Part shown: piece after piece, positions 9,091-17,962 of the stretch | How positions within the stretch are numbered: position 1 is the first letter of the stretch | How the letters are laid out: each line of letters begins with the position of its first letter | Program-made: the position numbers and the translations under genes | NCBI GenBank assembly: GCA_013359135.1 | Contig: JABWCN010000005.1 | Span: forward strand, 25,012-89,011 | Source of the DNA: Pseudobdellovibrionaceae bacterium | Lineage (GTDB): Bacteria > Bdellovibrionota > Bdellovibrionia > Bdellovibrionales > Bdellovibrionaceae | Length of the DNA: 64,000 nt | Reading direction: 5' to 3' | Notes under the pieces: model-generated | Seen by the model: the letters and a program-made list of their open reading frames with translations, nothing else | Database searches by the model: none | What the model was told of the DNA's origin: nothing

Positions 9091-11300
9091 TAACCTCTTC
9101 CTTTCGGTTTACGGATGACCACTTGAAAATCATCACTGTCTTTTTTATCTGGAACTTTTGCATTTTTTTTGGGAGGCTGAAGTAATTCAACCTTATTTTC
9201 ATTTACTATTACTGGCTTTAATGGAACCACCACATTTGCAACAACAGGGGTTTCGTTCATTTCAAACAGTTCATCAATATTAACATCAAGGTCAGGGGCA
9301 GTTGGTAATTTTTTTGATGGATCCATAGAATTCACCTCTTCATTAATGTTTGCAGAAGATTTAGCTCCTTGATTGACAACTTCTGTTTTTTTCAAATCAC
9401 TTTTATCAGTCGTTGTTGTTGATCTCTGAGCTGCTTCTGCGTCTTTACTATTTTTACCAACTTCTACCGATTTATTTTGGTTATTTTCATCTTTTAAAAA
9501 ATCACTATCTTCATTTTCAAGTTCTTCTGAAAGTTTGAAATCATCTTCTGAAAGTTTGGGAATATTCAATGTTCTTAGGTTCAGATTTGAGACTTCGGAA
9601 CTATCTGGTTTATTAGTATCTCCTAAAGTAGATGTTTGACTAACGACTAAAGGCAACTCAATAACGACTTTTGTCCCCTTTCCTTTTTCAGACTCTACTT
9701 TTATTTTTCCATCATGTTCGCTTATAATTCCTTGAGCAATCGAAAGTCCTAAACCGACATTTTTATTAAAGCTTAATGTTGTATAAAAAGGCTCAAATAT
9801 CTTATTTAAATTTCCAGTGTCTATGCCATCACCGTTATCAGTAATTTCAATTATAACATTTTTTTCATTTTGATAAGATTTTAGATTAATCTGTTTGCCA
9901 ATTTTTCTTTCCATAGCTTGAATACTATTCTTAATAATGTTTTCAACGACGGTTGCGACTTTATTTACGTCAATTGATAAATTTCTGGTATCAGTCATAT
10001 CTTTGACAACTCTAACTGATTTCAAATGCAACAAAGTTTCTAAATTTTTCAAAGCACGAAGAATTGCAGTATCGACTTTAGCTTCGATTTTTTCAGTCGG
10101 TTTATCACCAGCAAATATAAGTAATTTATCAATCGTGTCTTTTGCTGATCTCATTTCAGATTGAATTTTTTTTACTTCATCGTTTTCATTATTTACAGTT
10201 GATTCGGCAAGAAATGTTGTAGTGAGATTCAAAGATTTAATAATCGGAGCCCTTAATTCATGACCTAACGCAGAAGCTACTCTCATATATCCTTCTAGCT
10301 TTGCTTTATCACTTTCTTCTTTTAACTCTTGGGTAGGCCCTGTTCCTTTAAGTTCAGAAGAATCTTTAGAGCTTGAGTTTATCTTGCTTAATTGCTCACC
10401 TTCGCGATAATTTTGCACTTTGAATCCACCAACTGCCAGTTTTTTTCCAAATGGATCTTGGACGATCATCATAACAGCAACTAAAATGATCAAGAAACCT
10501 ATAGAAAACAGCAAAAACTGATTTTTGATAGAATTTCTAAAATTCACCATTTCAGATAAAGAGGCTTGAGAATAAATATACAAATCTATATCTGGAATTT
10601 TTTCGAAAAAGGCAAAAAATTCTTCTCCAGAAGAAATAGAAAAAGTACCACTCGAAGTGACCTTTTTGCTATTTTTGAGTTCACCAACTATTTTATTTTC
10701 AAAAATTTTCTGCCCGATATATTCTGACTTTATGTTTGCTAGGCTCAAAAGATCAGAGTTAATTAAGGTCAACATATACGGAGATGCTTTCTGTGAATCC
10801 ATAATGGACTGCAAATTTTCTCCAAGACTAGCAAAAACCCAAACTTTTTCACGTTGTGGAATCAAGGTAAGAAAAATCTTCTTTTTCTCTGGATCAGTGT
10901 AAACTAAATACTTCGTGTCTTTCTCTCCTCCTCTTACCTTGAAAGAGGAAATCAATTGAGTCAGATTTTCTCTGCTCAAATTAGAAACAGGTGACTTTTC
11001 TCTAAATGACCACTCGACAACCTGCAATTGAGAGTTTAACTGGGCTACGGCAAAATAAGGATTCATCGCCGTCCAATTAATACGCTTTGTCCCCTCTTCA
11101 TTAAATGTTTGCACCCACTTCTGCAAGAACTTAGCATCGGCTTGATAAGCCAATACAAGGCTTGATACCTGACTTTTTATCTGCATTTCCATTTGGTCAG
11201 TCTTGTCGACAAACAACAAATCCTCTAGACGCAGATAAATTCCACATAAAAATAGTGTTGAAATGACGACCACAACTAAGATCAGTTTGACTTTATTCAC
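9090..11300 (-). CDS. Membrane sensor histidine kinase with long disordered tail
   Basis: Transmembrane helices at about 7-24 and 261-280 flank a periplasmic sensor of about 235 residues. The cytoplasmic part contains the phosphoacceptor H347 in ALGHELRAPI, the N-box N454/N458, the G1 motif ITDNGDGID and a GLGLSIAQG G2 motif, so the kinase core looks active. After residue about 555 comes a tail of about 180 residues rich in Asp/Glu/Lys/Ser and Pro, probably disordered and not a receiver. The GTG start at 11300 has AGGA six bases before it. Its stop overlaps the next start (TAATG), so it is made together with the receiver/degenerate-GGDEF protein, its probable partner. Confidence 0.9.
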   Translation of the reverse strand: MNKVKLILVVVVISTLFLCGIYLRLEDLLFVDKTDQMEMQIKSQVSSLVLAYQADAKFLQKWVQTFNEEGTKRINWTAMNPYFAVAQLNSQLQVVEWSFREKSPVSNLSRENLTQLISSFKVRGGEKDTKYLVYTDPEKKKIFLTLIPQREKVWVFASLGENLQSIMDSQKASPYMLTLINSDLLSLANIKSEYIGQKIFENKIVGELKNSKKVTSSGTFSISSGEEFFAFFEKIPDIDLYIYSQASLSEMVNFRNSIKNQFLLFSIGFLIILVAVMMIVQDPFGKKLAVGGFKVQNYREGEQLSKINSSSKDSSELKGTGPTQELKEESDKAKLEGYMRVASALGHELRAPIIKSLNLTTTFLAESTVNNENDEVKKIQSEMRSAKDTIDKLLIFAGDKPTEKIEAKVDTAILRALKNLETLLHLKSVRVVKDMTDTRNLSIDVNKVATVVENIIKNSIQAMERKIGKQINLKSYQNEKNVIIEITDNGDGIDTGNLNKIFEPFYTTLSFNKNVGLGLSIAQGIISEHDGKIKVESEKGKGTKVVIELPLVVSQTSTLGDTNKPDSSEVSNLNLRTLNIPKLSEDDFKLSEELENEDSDFLKDENNQNKSVEVGKNSKDAEAAQRSTTTTDKSDLKKTEVVNQGAKSSANINEEVNSMDPSKKLPTAPDLDVNIDELFEMNETPVVANVVVPLKPVIVNENKVELLQPPKKNAKVPDKKDSDDFQVVIRKPKGRG

Positions 11301-11411
11301 ATTTGATCCTTATATAAACCAAAAATCCAATCTAACTTCATAATATCAATTGTACTTTTATTATTTGCAAAGAATCAAGCAAGGGTTTATGAAGTGGCTT
11401 TAGAGGAACTC

Positions 11412-13040
11412 ATGAATACGAATAAGTCAGATTATCTCATCATTGGCTCTGGCCTTGCGGGATTAGCTTCGGCGCTTAAACTAGCACAATTAGGAAAAGT
11501 TCACTTAATTACAAAAGACATTCTCTCTTCGGCAAACTCGACTTGGGCCCAGGGAGGAATCGCTGCCGTGATTTCCAAAGAAGATAGCTTTGAGTCCCAC
11601 ATTCAAGACACCTTGGTTGCAGGTGCCGGACTTTGTAATCACAACACAGTTGAAAATTACGTCGCTCAGGCCCCTGAAAGAATTAAAGATTTAATAAACT
11701 GGGGTGTTAATTTTGACAAAAGGAAAAATCATCAAACCTCAGACTCTTTTGAAATGGATTTAACAAAAGAGGGTGGGCACTCTTACCGACGTATTCTGCA
11801 CTTTGAAGATCAAACAGGTTTACATATTCACTCACAAGTTTTAAAAAAAGTTTTGGAAAATAAAAATATCACTATTTGGGAAAATACCTTTGCCATTGAT
11901 TTAATTTTAAATAAACAAATAGATGCAAGTGATATGTCTTCTACTCGCTGTGTAGGCTGCTATGCTTTGGTAAAAAAGACCAACTTAGTCGAGGGTTTTC
12001 TTGCTAAAGAAGTGATTCTAGCAACTGGTGGAGCAGGTAAGGTTTATCTCTACACAACCAACTGGAGTGGAGCTACCGGTGATGGCATTGCAATGGCCTA
12101 CAGAGCAGGAGCTCGCGTCGCTAATCTTGAATTCATGCAATTTCACCCAACTTGTCTTTATCACCCAGACTCTAGAAACTTTTTAATTTCCGAAGCTCTC
12201 AGAGGCGAAGGGGGGGAGCTTAAGAACTCAAGTGGCGTTGCCTTTATGAAAAAATATCATCCATTAGGCTCACTCGCTCCCAGAGATATTGTAGCGAGAT
12301 CCATAGATGCAGAGATGAAAAAATCTGGTGATCCTTGTGTTTACTTAGATATGACTCATCAAAATCCTGACTTTTTAAAATCCAGATTCCCAGCAATTTA
12401 TAAAAAATGTTTGGAATACCAAATCGACCTTACTAAACAACCAATTCCAGTAGTGCCAGCGGCTCACTACCTTTGTGGAGGTGTCTTAACAGATCTAAAT
12501 GGCCAAACAGACATCAAAAACCTTTGGTGTCTTGGGGAGTCTGCATGTACTGGTTTACATGGAGCTAATAGATTAGCTTCAAACTCTCTTCTAGAATGTT
12601 TAACAATGGCTCATAACTGTTACGAAAAAATCAAAGACTCAAAAAGCACTCTGTTTCAACAAGAGCCTAGGCCCTGGTCCTATCCTGAAAAACCTGATGA
12701 CGATGAAATGATTGTAATTCATCACATGTGGTCCGAGATTAGACAGTTAATGTGGAATTACATGGGGATTGTTCGCTCAAACAAACGATTGCTTAGGGCT
12801 CAAGCTAGACTCAAGAATATCCTTCAAGAGGTAAAAGAATATTATTCAGAGTATCGTATCCACTCAGATATAATTGAGTTAAGAAATATTGCTATTGTTG
12901 CTGATCTATCTGTGGAATGTGCCTTGAAGCGAACAGAGTCCAGAGGTATCCATTTTAATATTGATTACCCATTTTATAGTCCAGAAAATGATTTAAAAAC
13001 TAAACCACAAAATACTGTTCTTTTAAGAGGATTAAGATAG
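11412..13040 (+). CDS. nadB: L-aspartate oxidase
   Basis: FAD enzyme oxidising L-aspartate to iminoaspartate, the first step of NAD synthesis from aspartate. The dinucleotide motif IIGSGLAGLASAL is near the N-terminus. Further family blocks are STWAQGGIAAV, the catalytic-region HTVENYV and REGGHS-like EGGHSYRRILH, EFMQFHPTC, SEALRGEGG, PVVPAAHYLCGG and LHGANRLASNSLLE. The length of 542 residues matches E. coli NadB. I chose ATG 11412 because GAGG sits five bases before it; an upstream GTG at 11394 would add six residues without a site. nadA and nadC are not in the window, although nadK and nnr are. Confidence 0.96.
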   Translation: MNTNKSDYLIIGSGLAGLASALKLAQLGKVHLITKDILSSANSTWAQGGIAAVISKEDSFESHIQDTLVAGAGLCNHNTVENYVAQAPERIKDLINWGVNFDKRKNHQTSDSFEMDLTKEGGHSYRRILHFEDQTGLHIHSQVLKKVLENKNITIWENTFAIDLILNKQIDASDMSSTRCVGCYALVKKTNLVEGFLAKEVILATGGAGKVYLYTTNWSGATGDGIAMAYRAGARVANLEFMQFHPTCLYHPDSRNFLISEALRGEGGELKNSSGVAFMKKYHPLGSLAPRDIVARSIDAEMKKSGDPCVYLDMTHQNPDFLKSRFPAIYKKCLEYQIDLTKQPIPVVPAAHYLCGGVLTDLNGQTDIKNLWCLGESACTGLHGANRLASNSLLECLTMAHNCYEKIKDSKSTLFQQEPRPWSYPEKPDDDEMIVIHHMWSEIRQLMWNYMGIVRSNKRLLRAQARLKNILQEVKEYYSEYRIHSDIIELRNIAIVADLSVECALKRTESRGIHFNIDYPFYSPENDLKTKPQNTVLLRGLR

Positions 13041-13052
13041 ACTTAATCCTAA

Positions 13053-13913
13053 ATGAACACAGAAAAATCTTACTCAAGAAAAGAAGGCTTTTTTAAAAGC
13101 TACAAAGAAACGCAAATTTTTTTTCAAACTTGGGAAACTACTGATCCTAAGCTTCAGGTGGTTATTACCCATGGACACGGAGAGCACTCTGAGTGCTATC
13201 ATCGTCTAATTGATTTTTTCGCTGGAAATCACATAAACTTCACAGCTTGGGATCTAAGAGGACATGGAAAAAGCGAGGGTAAGCGCGGTTATGCTGATAC
13301 CTTCAACGATTTTGTCTATGACTTCGAAATCTTTACTGAAAGAATTAATACTCTTAACTCTGAAAATCTTCCAGTCGTTTACCTAGCCCACTCTATGGGG
13401 GCTTTAATTCAAGAGAAATATTTTATTTCTAATACAGATTTCAGACCCGAAGCTCAAGTGTTAAGCGCACCTTTACTAGACTTCAGTTTACCTGTTCCAG
13501 GTATCAAACAAATAGCCTCAAGAGTTTTAGACTTAATTTATCCAAAACTTACACTTTGGAATGAGATTACCTATGAAATGCTGACCAAAGACTCTGAGGT
13601 CATCAAAGAATTTGAAAAGGATAACCTTCGCCACGATGTTCTTTCAGCAAGTGTATACTTAGGAATGATTGAAAATATACGCTTAGTTCATGACCAGGCC
13701 AAAAAAATAAAGATTCCTACTCTGATCCAAGTCTCTGAAAATGATCCCATTGTCTCTACCGCTTCATGCAAAGACTTTTACCAACAGATATCTTCTGCCG
13801 AAAAACGCATTCTACTTTATGGAGAAAACTCAAAGCATGAAATGTACAATGACACCAATCGTGTAAATGTTTTTAAAGATTTAAAAAAATTTCTTGAAGG
13901 ATTTTTAAAATGA
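13053..13913 (+). CDS. Alpha/beta hydrolase, lysophospholipase/monoglyceride lipase type
   Basis: Serine hydrolase of the Hydrolase_4 (S33-like) family. It shows the oxyanion region VITHGHGEHSECY, the WDLRGHGKSEG block, nucleophile S114 in AHSMG, an acid in SENDPIVST near 230 and the catalytic histidine in SKHEMYND near 263. The family includes PldB-type lysophospholipases and monoacylglycerol lipases; the exact substrate cannot be read from sequence. There is no signal peptide. It begins 12 bases after nadB and overlaps the next lipoprotein gene by four bases, so the three genes probably form one transcript. Confidence 0.88.
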   Translation: MNTEKSYSRKEGFFKSYKETQIFFQTWETTDPKLQVVITHGHGEHSECYHRLIDFFAGNHINFTAWDLRGHGKSEGKRGYADTFNDFVYDFEIFTERINTLNSENLPVVYLAHSMGALIQEKYFISNTDFRPEAQVLSAPLLDFSLPVPGIKQIASRVLDLIYPKLTLWNEITYEMLTKDSEVIKEFEKDNLRHDVLSASVYLGMIENIRLVHDQAKKIKIPTLIQVSENDPIVSTASCKDFYQQISSAEKRILLYGENSKHEMYNDTNRVNVFKDLKKFLEGFLK

Positions 13914-14551
13914 TTAAACCAAGTTGTTCTGCCATTTTTATATCAATAACCTATCTTATAGTTAACTTTTTTTTGTTTGTCGGTTGCTCCACCACAAACT
14001 CTAGCTCTGCCAAGCTAAAACTTATTTCTGAAAGTGACTATCAAATGATACTCGAGGCTAATACTCAGAGAAAACAAGTTTATTCAGGACTCTATAATAT
14101 CATGGATTTAACAACAACTTTACTTACCAGCAAGGTTGTTGATGCTCAAAATGATCAATTCGCCAGGCTTTACCTATGGGATGAAAATAAATATTCTCAA
14201 GAAAAAGCTAAAAGTTTAGACAAGATTAGTAAAGAGACTGAAGTATTTGTCAGTTTCTTTACACCTGAGCGAAAACATGATGATCTTCATAAAAACCAAA
14301 CTCTTTGGAAAGTTTTTATGGATCTAAGCAACAATGGTGAAAGTAAACGTATAGAGGGTAAAGTTAAAAAAATAAAACTTCTAACTGAAGAAATCCAAGG
14401 TTTTTACCCCTACCATAACCGCTTTGCCACTCCGTACACCATCACTTTCCCAATATCTATTAAACAAGTTGAAAGTTATACTGAGGTAAATTTAACTATA
14501 ACCGGTCCTATCGGATCAGCGACAGTTAATTTTAAAGAATTGCCTCACTAG
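13910..14551 (+). CDS. Predicted lipoprotein of unknown function
   Basis: The N-terminus is a hydrophobic signal ending in a lipobox-like FVGC, with the lipid-carrying Cys about residue 26, followed by a Ser/Thr-rich linker. The rest (about 185 residues) is a mixed alpha/beta periplasmic domain with no motif I recognise. The last 50 residues look beta-stranded (PYTITFPISI, VNLTITGP). The ATG overlaps the stop of the preceding hydrolase (ATGA), so it is translationally coupled and may act with it. Confidence 0.8.
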   Translation: MIKPSCSAIFISITYLIVNFFLFVGCSTTNSSSAKLKLISESDYQMILEANTQRKQVYSGLYNIMDLTTTLLTSKVVDAQNDQFARLYLWDENKYSQEKAKSLDKISKETEVFVSFFTPERKHDDLHKNQTLWKVFMDLSNNGESKRIEGKVKKIKLLTEEIQGFYPYHNRFATPYTITFPISIKQVESYTEVNLTITGPIGSATVNFKELPH

Positions 14552-14589
14552 CCTGTTATTCCCAACTAAGCAGCAGACCGTGATAAGTT

Positions 14590-15378
14590 CTAGAAACTTT
14601 TAGCATCATTTAAACATGCCTCATCGAACATAAGCGTACTACCACTTGATATGATTTGATTTACAAAATTAATCGCATCTGATTTGCCCTCGTTGAGGTA
14701 ATACATAACACAATTAGTATTAGTGCAATGAGCTCCATGAGAAGAGTCATGATGTGAAGACGTAAGTGTAAGTCCATTGTTAACAAGACCTAACGCATGT
14801 CCCATTTCATGAACTAAAGTTGACTGCTCCACATACTTTGGAACCAGAAGACTTCCTGTACCTTTAATAACATCCTTAAACATGGCAATGAATCTAGTTC
14901 CTGTAACACTAAAACCAATAGTATTAACATTCGTCTGCCCATCACTTCCTAAAGCATTTCCTTTAAGAAAAAAAATGGAAAAATGAATTTCACTAGAATC
15001 AGAACTAGTTTTTTGAAATTTGTTACCAAGATCTACAACATCTAAAGCACTCCAAGTTGTTTTATTTTGTGCGCTAATTGAGTTCATCGAGCTTAACTCC
15101 TTGGGCACACTTATAACTACAGTCCGCCCTGAAAACAGAGCTTTTAAATTATCTTCAAAAATATTCCAATAATAATTTCCATTTGTAGTTGGTTTACCTT
15201 CATAAGGTTCAGCTCCTGGCTCATAATAGACATCAACCACGAGGGTCTTCATTTGATGAAAATAAATTTGGGTACTTGAAATTGCGGTTGTTTCTGAATT
15301 GCTAGAATTACTTTTGCAACCAGAGAAAATAACGGAAGTGAATAAAACTACTACAAAAATACTTAAAAAATTTCCCAA
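14590..15378 (-). CDS. Zinc-metalloprotease-like lipoprotein
   Basis: A signal peptide ends in a lipobox (IFSGC, Cys21). The core has the zinc motif HEMGHALGLVNNG (H190, E191, H194), which matches the metzincin start HExxHxxG; the usual third ligand position is Asn. A His-rich stretch follows (HHDSSHGAH) that could supply the third ligand. A CVMYY Met-turn-like segment follows at about 223-227. I infer an exported, membrane-anchored protease. The start is TTG at 15378 with AGGA six bases upstream. A perfect TATAAT and a dyad lie just upstream, so it has its own promoter. Confidence 0.78.
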   Translation of the reverse strand: MGNFLSIFVVVLFTSVIFSGCKSNSSNSETTAISSTQIYFHQMKTLVVDVYYEPGAEPYEGKPTTNGNYYWNIFEDNLKALFSGRTVVISVPKELSSMNSISAQNKTTWSALDVVDLGNKFQKTSSDSSEIHFSIFFLKGNALGSDGQTNVNTIGFSVTGTRFIAMFKDVIKGTGSLLVPKYVEQSTLVHEMGHALGLVNNGLTLTSSHHDSSHGAHCTNTNCVMYYLNEGKSDAINFVNQIISSGSTLMFDEACLNDAKSF

Positions 15379-15399
15379 AATAGATCCTCGCTTTTAAAA

Positions 15400-15433
15400 A
15401 TTATACAATCTCAGCTTGGCCTCTTCCTGAGAT
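15400..15433 (-). promoter_or_regulatory. Promoter -10 with overlapping dyad, upstream of protease-like lipoprotein
   Basis: Minus strand TATAAT (15405-15400) lies 21 bases before the TTG start. The -35 region is poor, but it is covered by a perfect inverted repeat ATCTCAG-N12-CTGAGAT (15408-15414 and 15427-15433). A weak -35 under a dyad suggests activator or repressor control. Site assignment is inference. Confidence 0.45.
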
Positions 15434-15482
15434 CATTTTAATAAATCACTATGTAAGGAATCAAGCTAAATCTAAATAAGGA

Positions 15483-17117
15483 TCAAGTTGATATAAGTGT
15501 TGGTTCTAAATGCGCAGCAACTCGAAGAGCATTAGCTGCAATAGTTAGCGCTGGATTAATACCTGATCCCGAGGGAAAAAATGAAGCATCTACAATATAT
15601 AAATTATCAATCCCATGAGCTTTATTATTCTTATCTACTACACTTATCAAAGGATCGTTGCCCATTCTACAAGTTCCAGAAGCATGAGCTAATCTTTGGT
15701 TGTTTTCAGCTTGCGGATAAATCTTAGCTCGAAAAGGATTAAAACTTTTTAGAGCGAGGTTTCTGAATTTTTTAAGTCTTTGCTTTGCTTCATCCCTCAA
15801 TCTATACCTGATCTCAATTTGTTTCTGGTCAGCTGACAAAGAAACATAATTATCAGGATAAGAGACATCATCCATTATCATAGCCATACACAAATTATTT
15901 TCAAAAACTGATTTTATTTTCCACTGCCCAAAATTTTTTGCTAATAAATAAAAGGCTTTGTCTAAACAATAATTCGACAAATAATATTGATGATACATCT
16001 CGAATAAGGTTGTTGCAATACTTGGTGGATTCCCCAAAGATTGTATTGTACCCAACTTATCTCCGTCATAAAAATAAAAATCATTCAATGCAAGTTCTTT
16101 CAAAAAATTATGTTTTTTAGGTAAATCCATTTCGACCATACACAAATCCATGAAATGACGGCTGAAGTTTTTTCCAACTTGAGTCGATTTATTAGCTAAA
16201 CCAAGTGGCCAAAATTCATTTTTTGATCTCAACAAAATAGCCGGTGATTGAATAGCTCCAGTGGCTAAAATAAATATACTACCTTTAATAGAAATAGGCG
16301 TAGATTTCTTGTACAAGCAGTTAACTTCAGTTACTAAACTAGGAGTTGCAGAAAAATTAATCACTCTAGTTTCTGTAAGAATTTTTACCTTTGGAAACTT
16401 CAGGCTGTCATCAACTCCGCAATTAGCTGAGGTCGATTTTTCTTCAAACTCACAGACAAATGCCTGACAACAGGAACACTTTGCTTCAGGAAGCAACTTG
16501 TGACCAATAGGAAGTCTGTAAGGGTGTAAACCTTTGGACTGCCAGTTATCAAAAATTTTCTTCCCAAATACTGATAAATCTGAGTTTATAAAGGAGGAAT
16601 TTTGATATATGGGGCGAAGAGGATCCGCTTGGCCTACAACACGATACATTCTCTCGGCTTGCTCATAGTAACTTTTCAATTCTTCATAACCAAAAGGCCA
16701 ATCTACCGTTGAAGAGCCAACAAGGTTACCAAAATACCTTGTAGCCCTAAAGTCATCCGGGAAAAACCTCTCTAATGCCGCTCCATAGAGTAAAGACGAT
16801 CCCCCTACTCCAGTACCTAATAAAGGTATAAACTGATGAGCTAAGACTTTACTTTTATCAATAATATATTCATGATATCTGCCAGCTTTTTTTAAAACTT
16901 CCTGATCATTACTATCTAATACATCAAATGATCGTAACAGTTCATCTGGAAATTTTCCTTTTGTTGCGTTTAGCATATCAGCCAAGGAGCATCCTGCTTC
17001 CAAATATAAAATCGATTTTCCAGTTTTTGCTAAAGCATGGCCGATTGTACCACCACCCATTCCAGTTCCAAGAATAATATAATCCCAGTGATAATTCGTA
17101 ATTTCATGTAAATTCAT
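15483..17117 (-). CDS. GMC-family FAD oxidoreductase
   Basis: Flavoprotein oxidoreductase of the glucose-methanol-choline family. The N-terminal FAD motif is IILGTGMGGGTIGHALA followed by a LYLEAG acidic end. A GVGGSSLLYGAAL block and the C-terminal HASGTCRMG and GSGINPALTIAANALRVA blocks contain the expected histidine and flavin contacts. The length of 544 residues is typical. A cluster of cysteines (KCSCCQAFVC) lies near residues 213-222, unusual for the family and possibly a metal or disulfide site. There is no signal peptide. It is transcribed divergently from an AraC regulator. The substrate (alcohol, sterol or sugar) cannot be told. Confidence 0.9.
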   Translation of the reverse strand: MNLHEITNYHWDYIILGTGMGGGTIGHALAKTGKSILYLEAGCSLADMLNATKGKFPDELLRSFDVLDSNDQEVLKKAGRYHEYIIDKSKVLAHQFIPLLGTGVGGSSLLYGAALERFFPDDFRATRYFGNLVGSSTVDWPFGYEELKSYYEQAERMYRVVGQADPLRPIYQNSSFINSDLSVFGKKIFDNWQSKGLHPYRLPIGHKLLPEAKCSCCQAFVCEFEEKSTSANCGVDDSLKFPKVKILTETRVINFSATPSLVTEVNCLYKKSTPISIKGSIFILATGAIQSPAILLRSKNEFWPLGLANKSTQVGKNFSRHFMDLCMVEMDLPKKHNFLKELALNDFYFYDGDKLGTIQSLGNPPSIATTLFEMYHQYYLSNYCLDKAFYLLAKNFGQWKIKSVFENNLCMAMIMDDVSYPDNYVSLSADQKQIEIRYRLRDEAKQRLKKFRNLALKSFNPFRAKIYPQAENNQRLAHASGTCRMGNDPLISVVDKNNKAHGIDNLYIVDASFFPSGSGINPALTIAANALRVAAHLEPTLIST

Positions 17118-17146
17118 TACTATATTAGACGCGCAGTTATATATTT

Positions 17147-17168
17147 AAATCACTACGTTTTGTGATTT
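17147..17168. promoter_or_regulatory. Inverted repeat between GMC oxidoreductase and AraC gene (candidate operator)
   Basis: AAATCAC (17147-17153) and GTGATTT (17162-17168) are a perfect 7-bp dyad with an 8-base centre in the 71-base divergent intergenic region. Position suggests an operator shared by both genes. On the plus strand it is also followed by T residues, so a short terminator-like hairpin is an alternative. Confidence 0.4.
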
Positions 17169-17188
17169 TTTTACCGTAATCTTTATTT

Positions 17189-17962
17189 ATGGATTTTATT
17201 TGCACTATAGAATACAAAAATAAAATTAATCGATTTAACTTACTAAATAAGCAAGTGATACATGTACAAAGGACTGAAAATAATTTTCAATCAAAAAAAA
17301 TTATAGAAACCTATGCTAATAATTGGTTTCTTGGTTTTATTAAAGAAAATAACGATCTTATTTCTGTTAGAAATGGCAACGATTTTATCCCTTTCAAAAA
17401 AAACTCTGCTATTTTAATCCCACCACATCATCTTGTAGAATGGCGACAGGGTGTTGGTAAGTTTCAATGGCAAGGATTTTTTTCTAAGTTACCATTACCT
17501 TCACCTAGACCTAATGAAATGATTGTTTTTCCCTATGCAAAAGAGATCCCAAAAAACTTTTTAGAACTGACCAACGAACTTTTAAACATAAACCAATTTG
17601 AAGTTTATACAGAGAGTAAGTTCCCCTCAAGTGTTTCAGAAAAAACAAAAAAAGCCATAATTGCCAGCTATAAAGATGATTTAAAAATTACACAACTAGC
17701 AAATCTACTAAAAATTGATCGCAGTGTGATGTGCAGAACTTTTCAAAAAAGTTATGGTTTAAGTCCAGTAAAGTTTAGACACCTCCTTAGAATTTTTGAA
17801 GGGCTAAAACTTATAAATTTTGAAAATAAAAGCATCACTTATTCAGCTTTTGATGCTGGTTTTTCAAGTTTAAATCATTTTGAAAAACATTTTAAAGATT
17901 TTTTTGGAATTACTCCTCAAAATTTTTCTTTTAAACAACAAAAGAATAAACTAATAATTTAG
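17189..17962 (+). CDS. AraC-family transcriptional regulator
   Basis: The C-terminal 95 residues form the double helix-turn-helix of AraC/XylS regulators: a first helix pair around ITQLANLLKIDRSVMCRTFQ and the second in AFDAGFSSLNHFEKHFKDFFG ending TPQNFS. The N-terminal 150 residues have a cupin-like pattern (ILIPPHHLVEWRQG) and probably sense a ligand. It is read divergently from the GMC oxidoreductase with a dyad in between, so it is the likely local regulator of that gene. It ends four bases inside the convergent CpaF gene stop. The effector is unknown. Confidence 0.88.
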   Translation: MDFICTIEYKNKINRFNLLNKQVIHVQRTENNFQSKKIIETYANNWFLGFIKENNDLISVRNGNDFIPFKKNSAILIPPHHLVEWRQGVGKFQWQGFFSKLPLPSPRPNEMIVFPYAKEIPKNFLELTNELLNINQFEVYTESKFPSSVSEKTKKAIIASYKDDLKITQLANLLKIDRSVMCRTFQKSYGLSPVKFRHLLRIFEGLKLINFENKSITYSAFDAGFSSLNHFEKHFKDFFGITPQNFSFKQQKNKLII

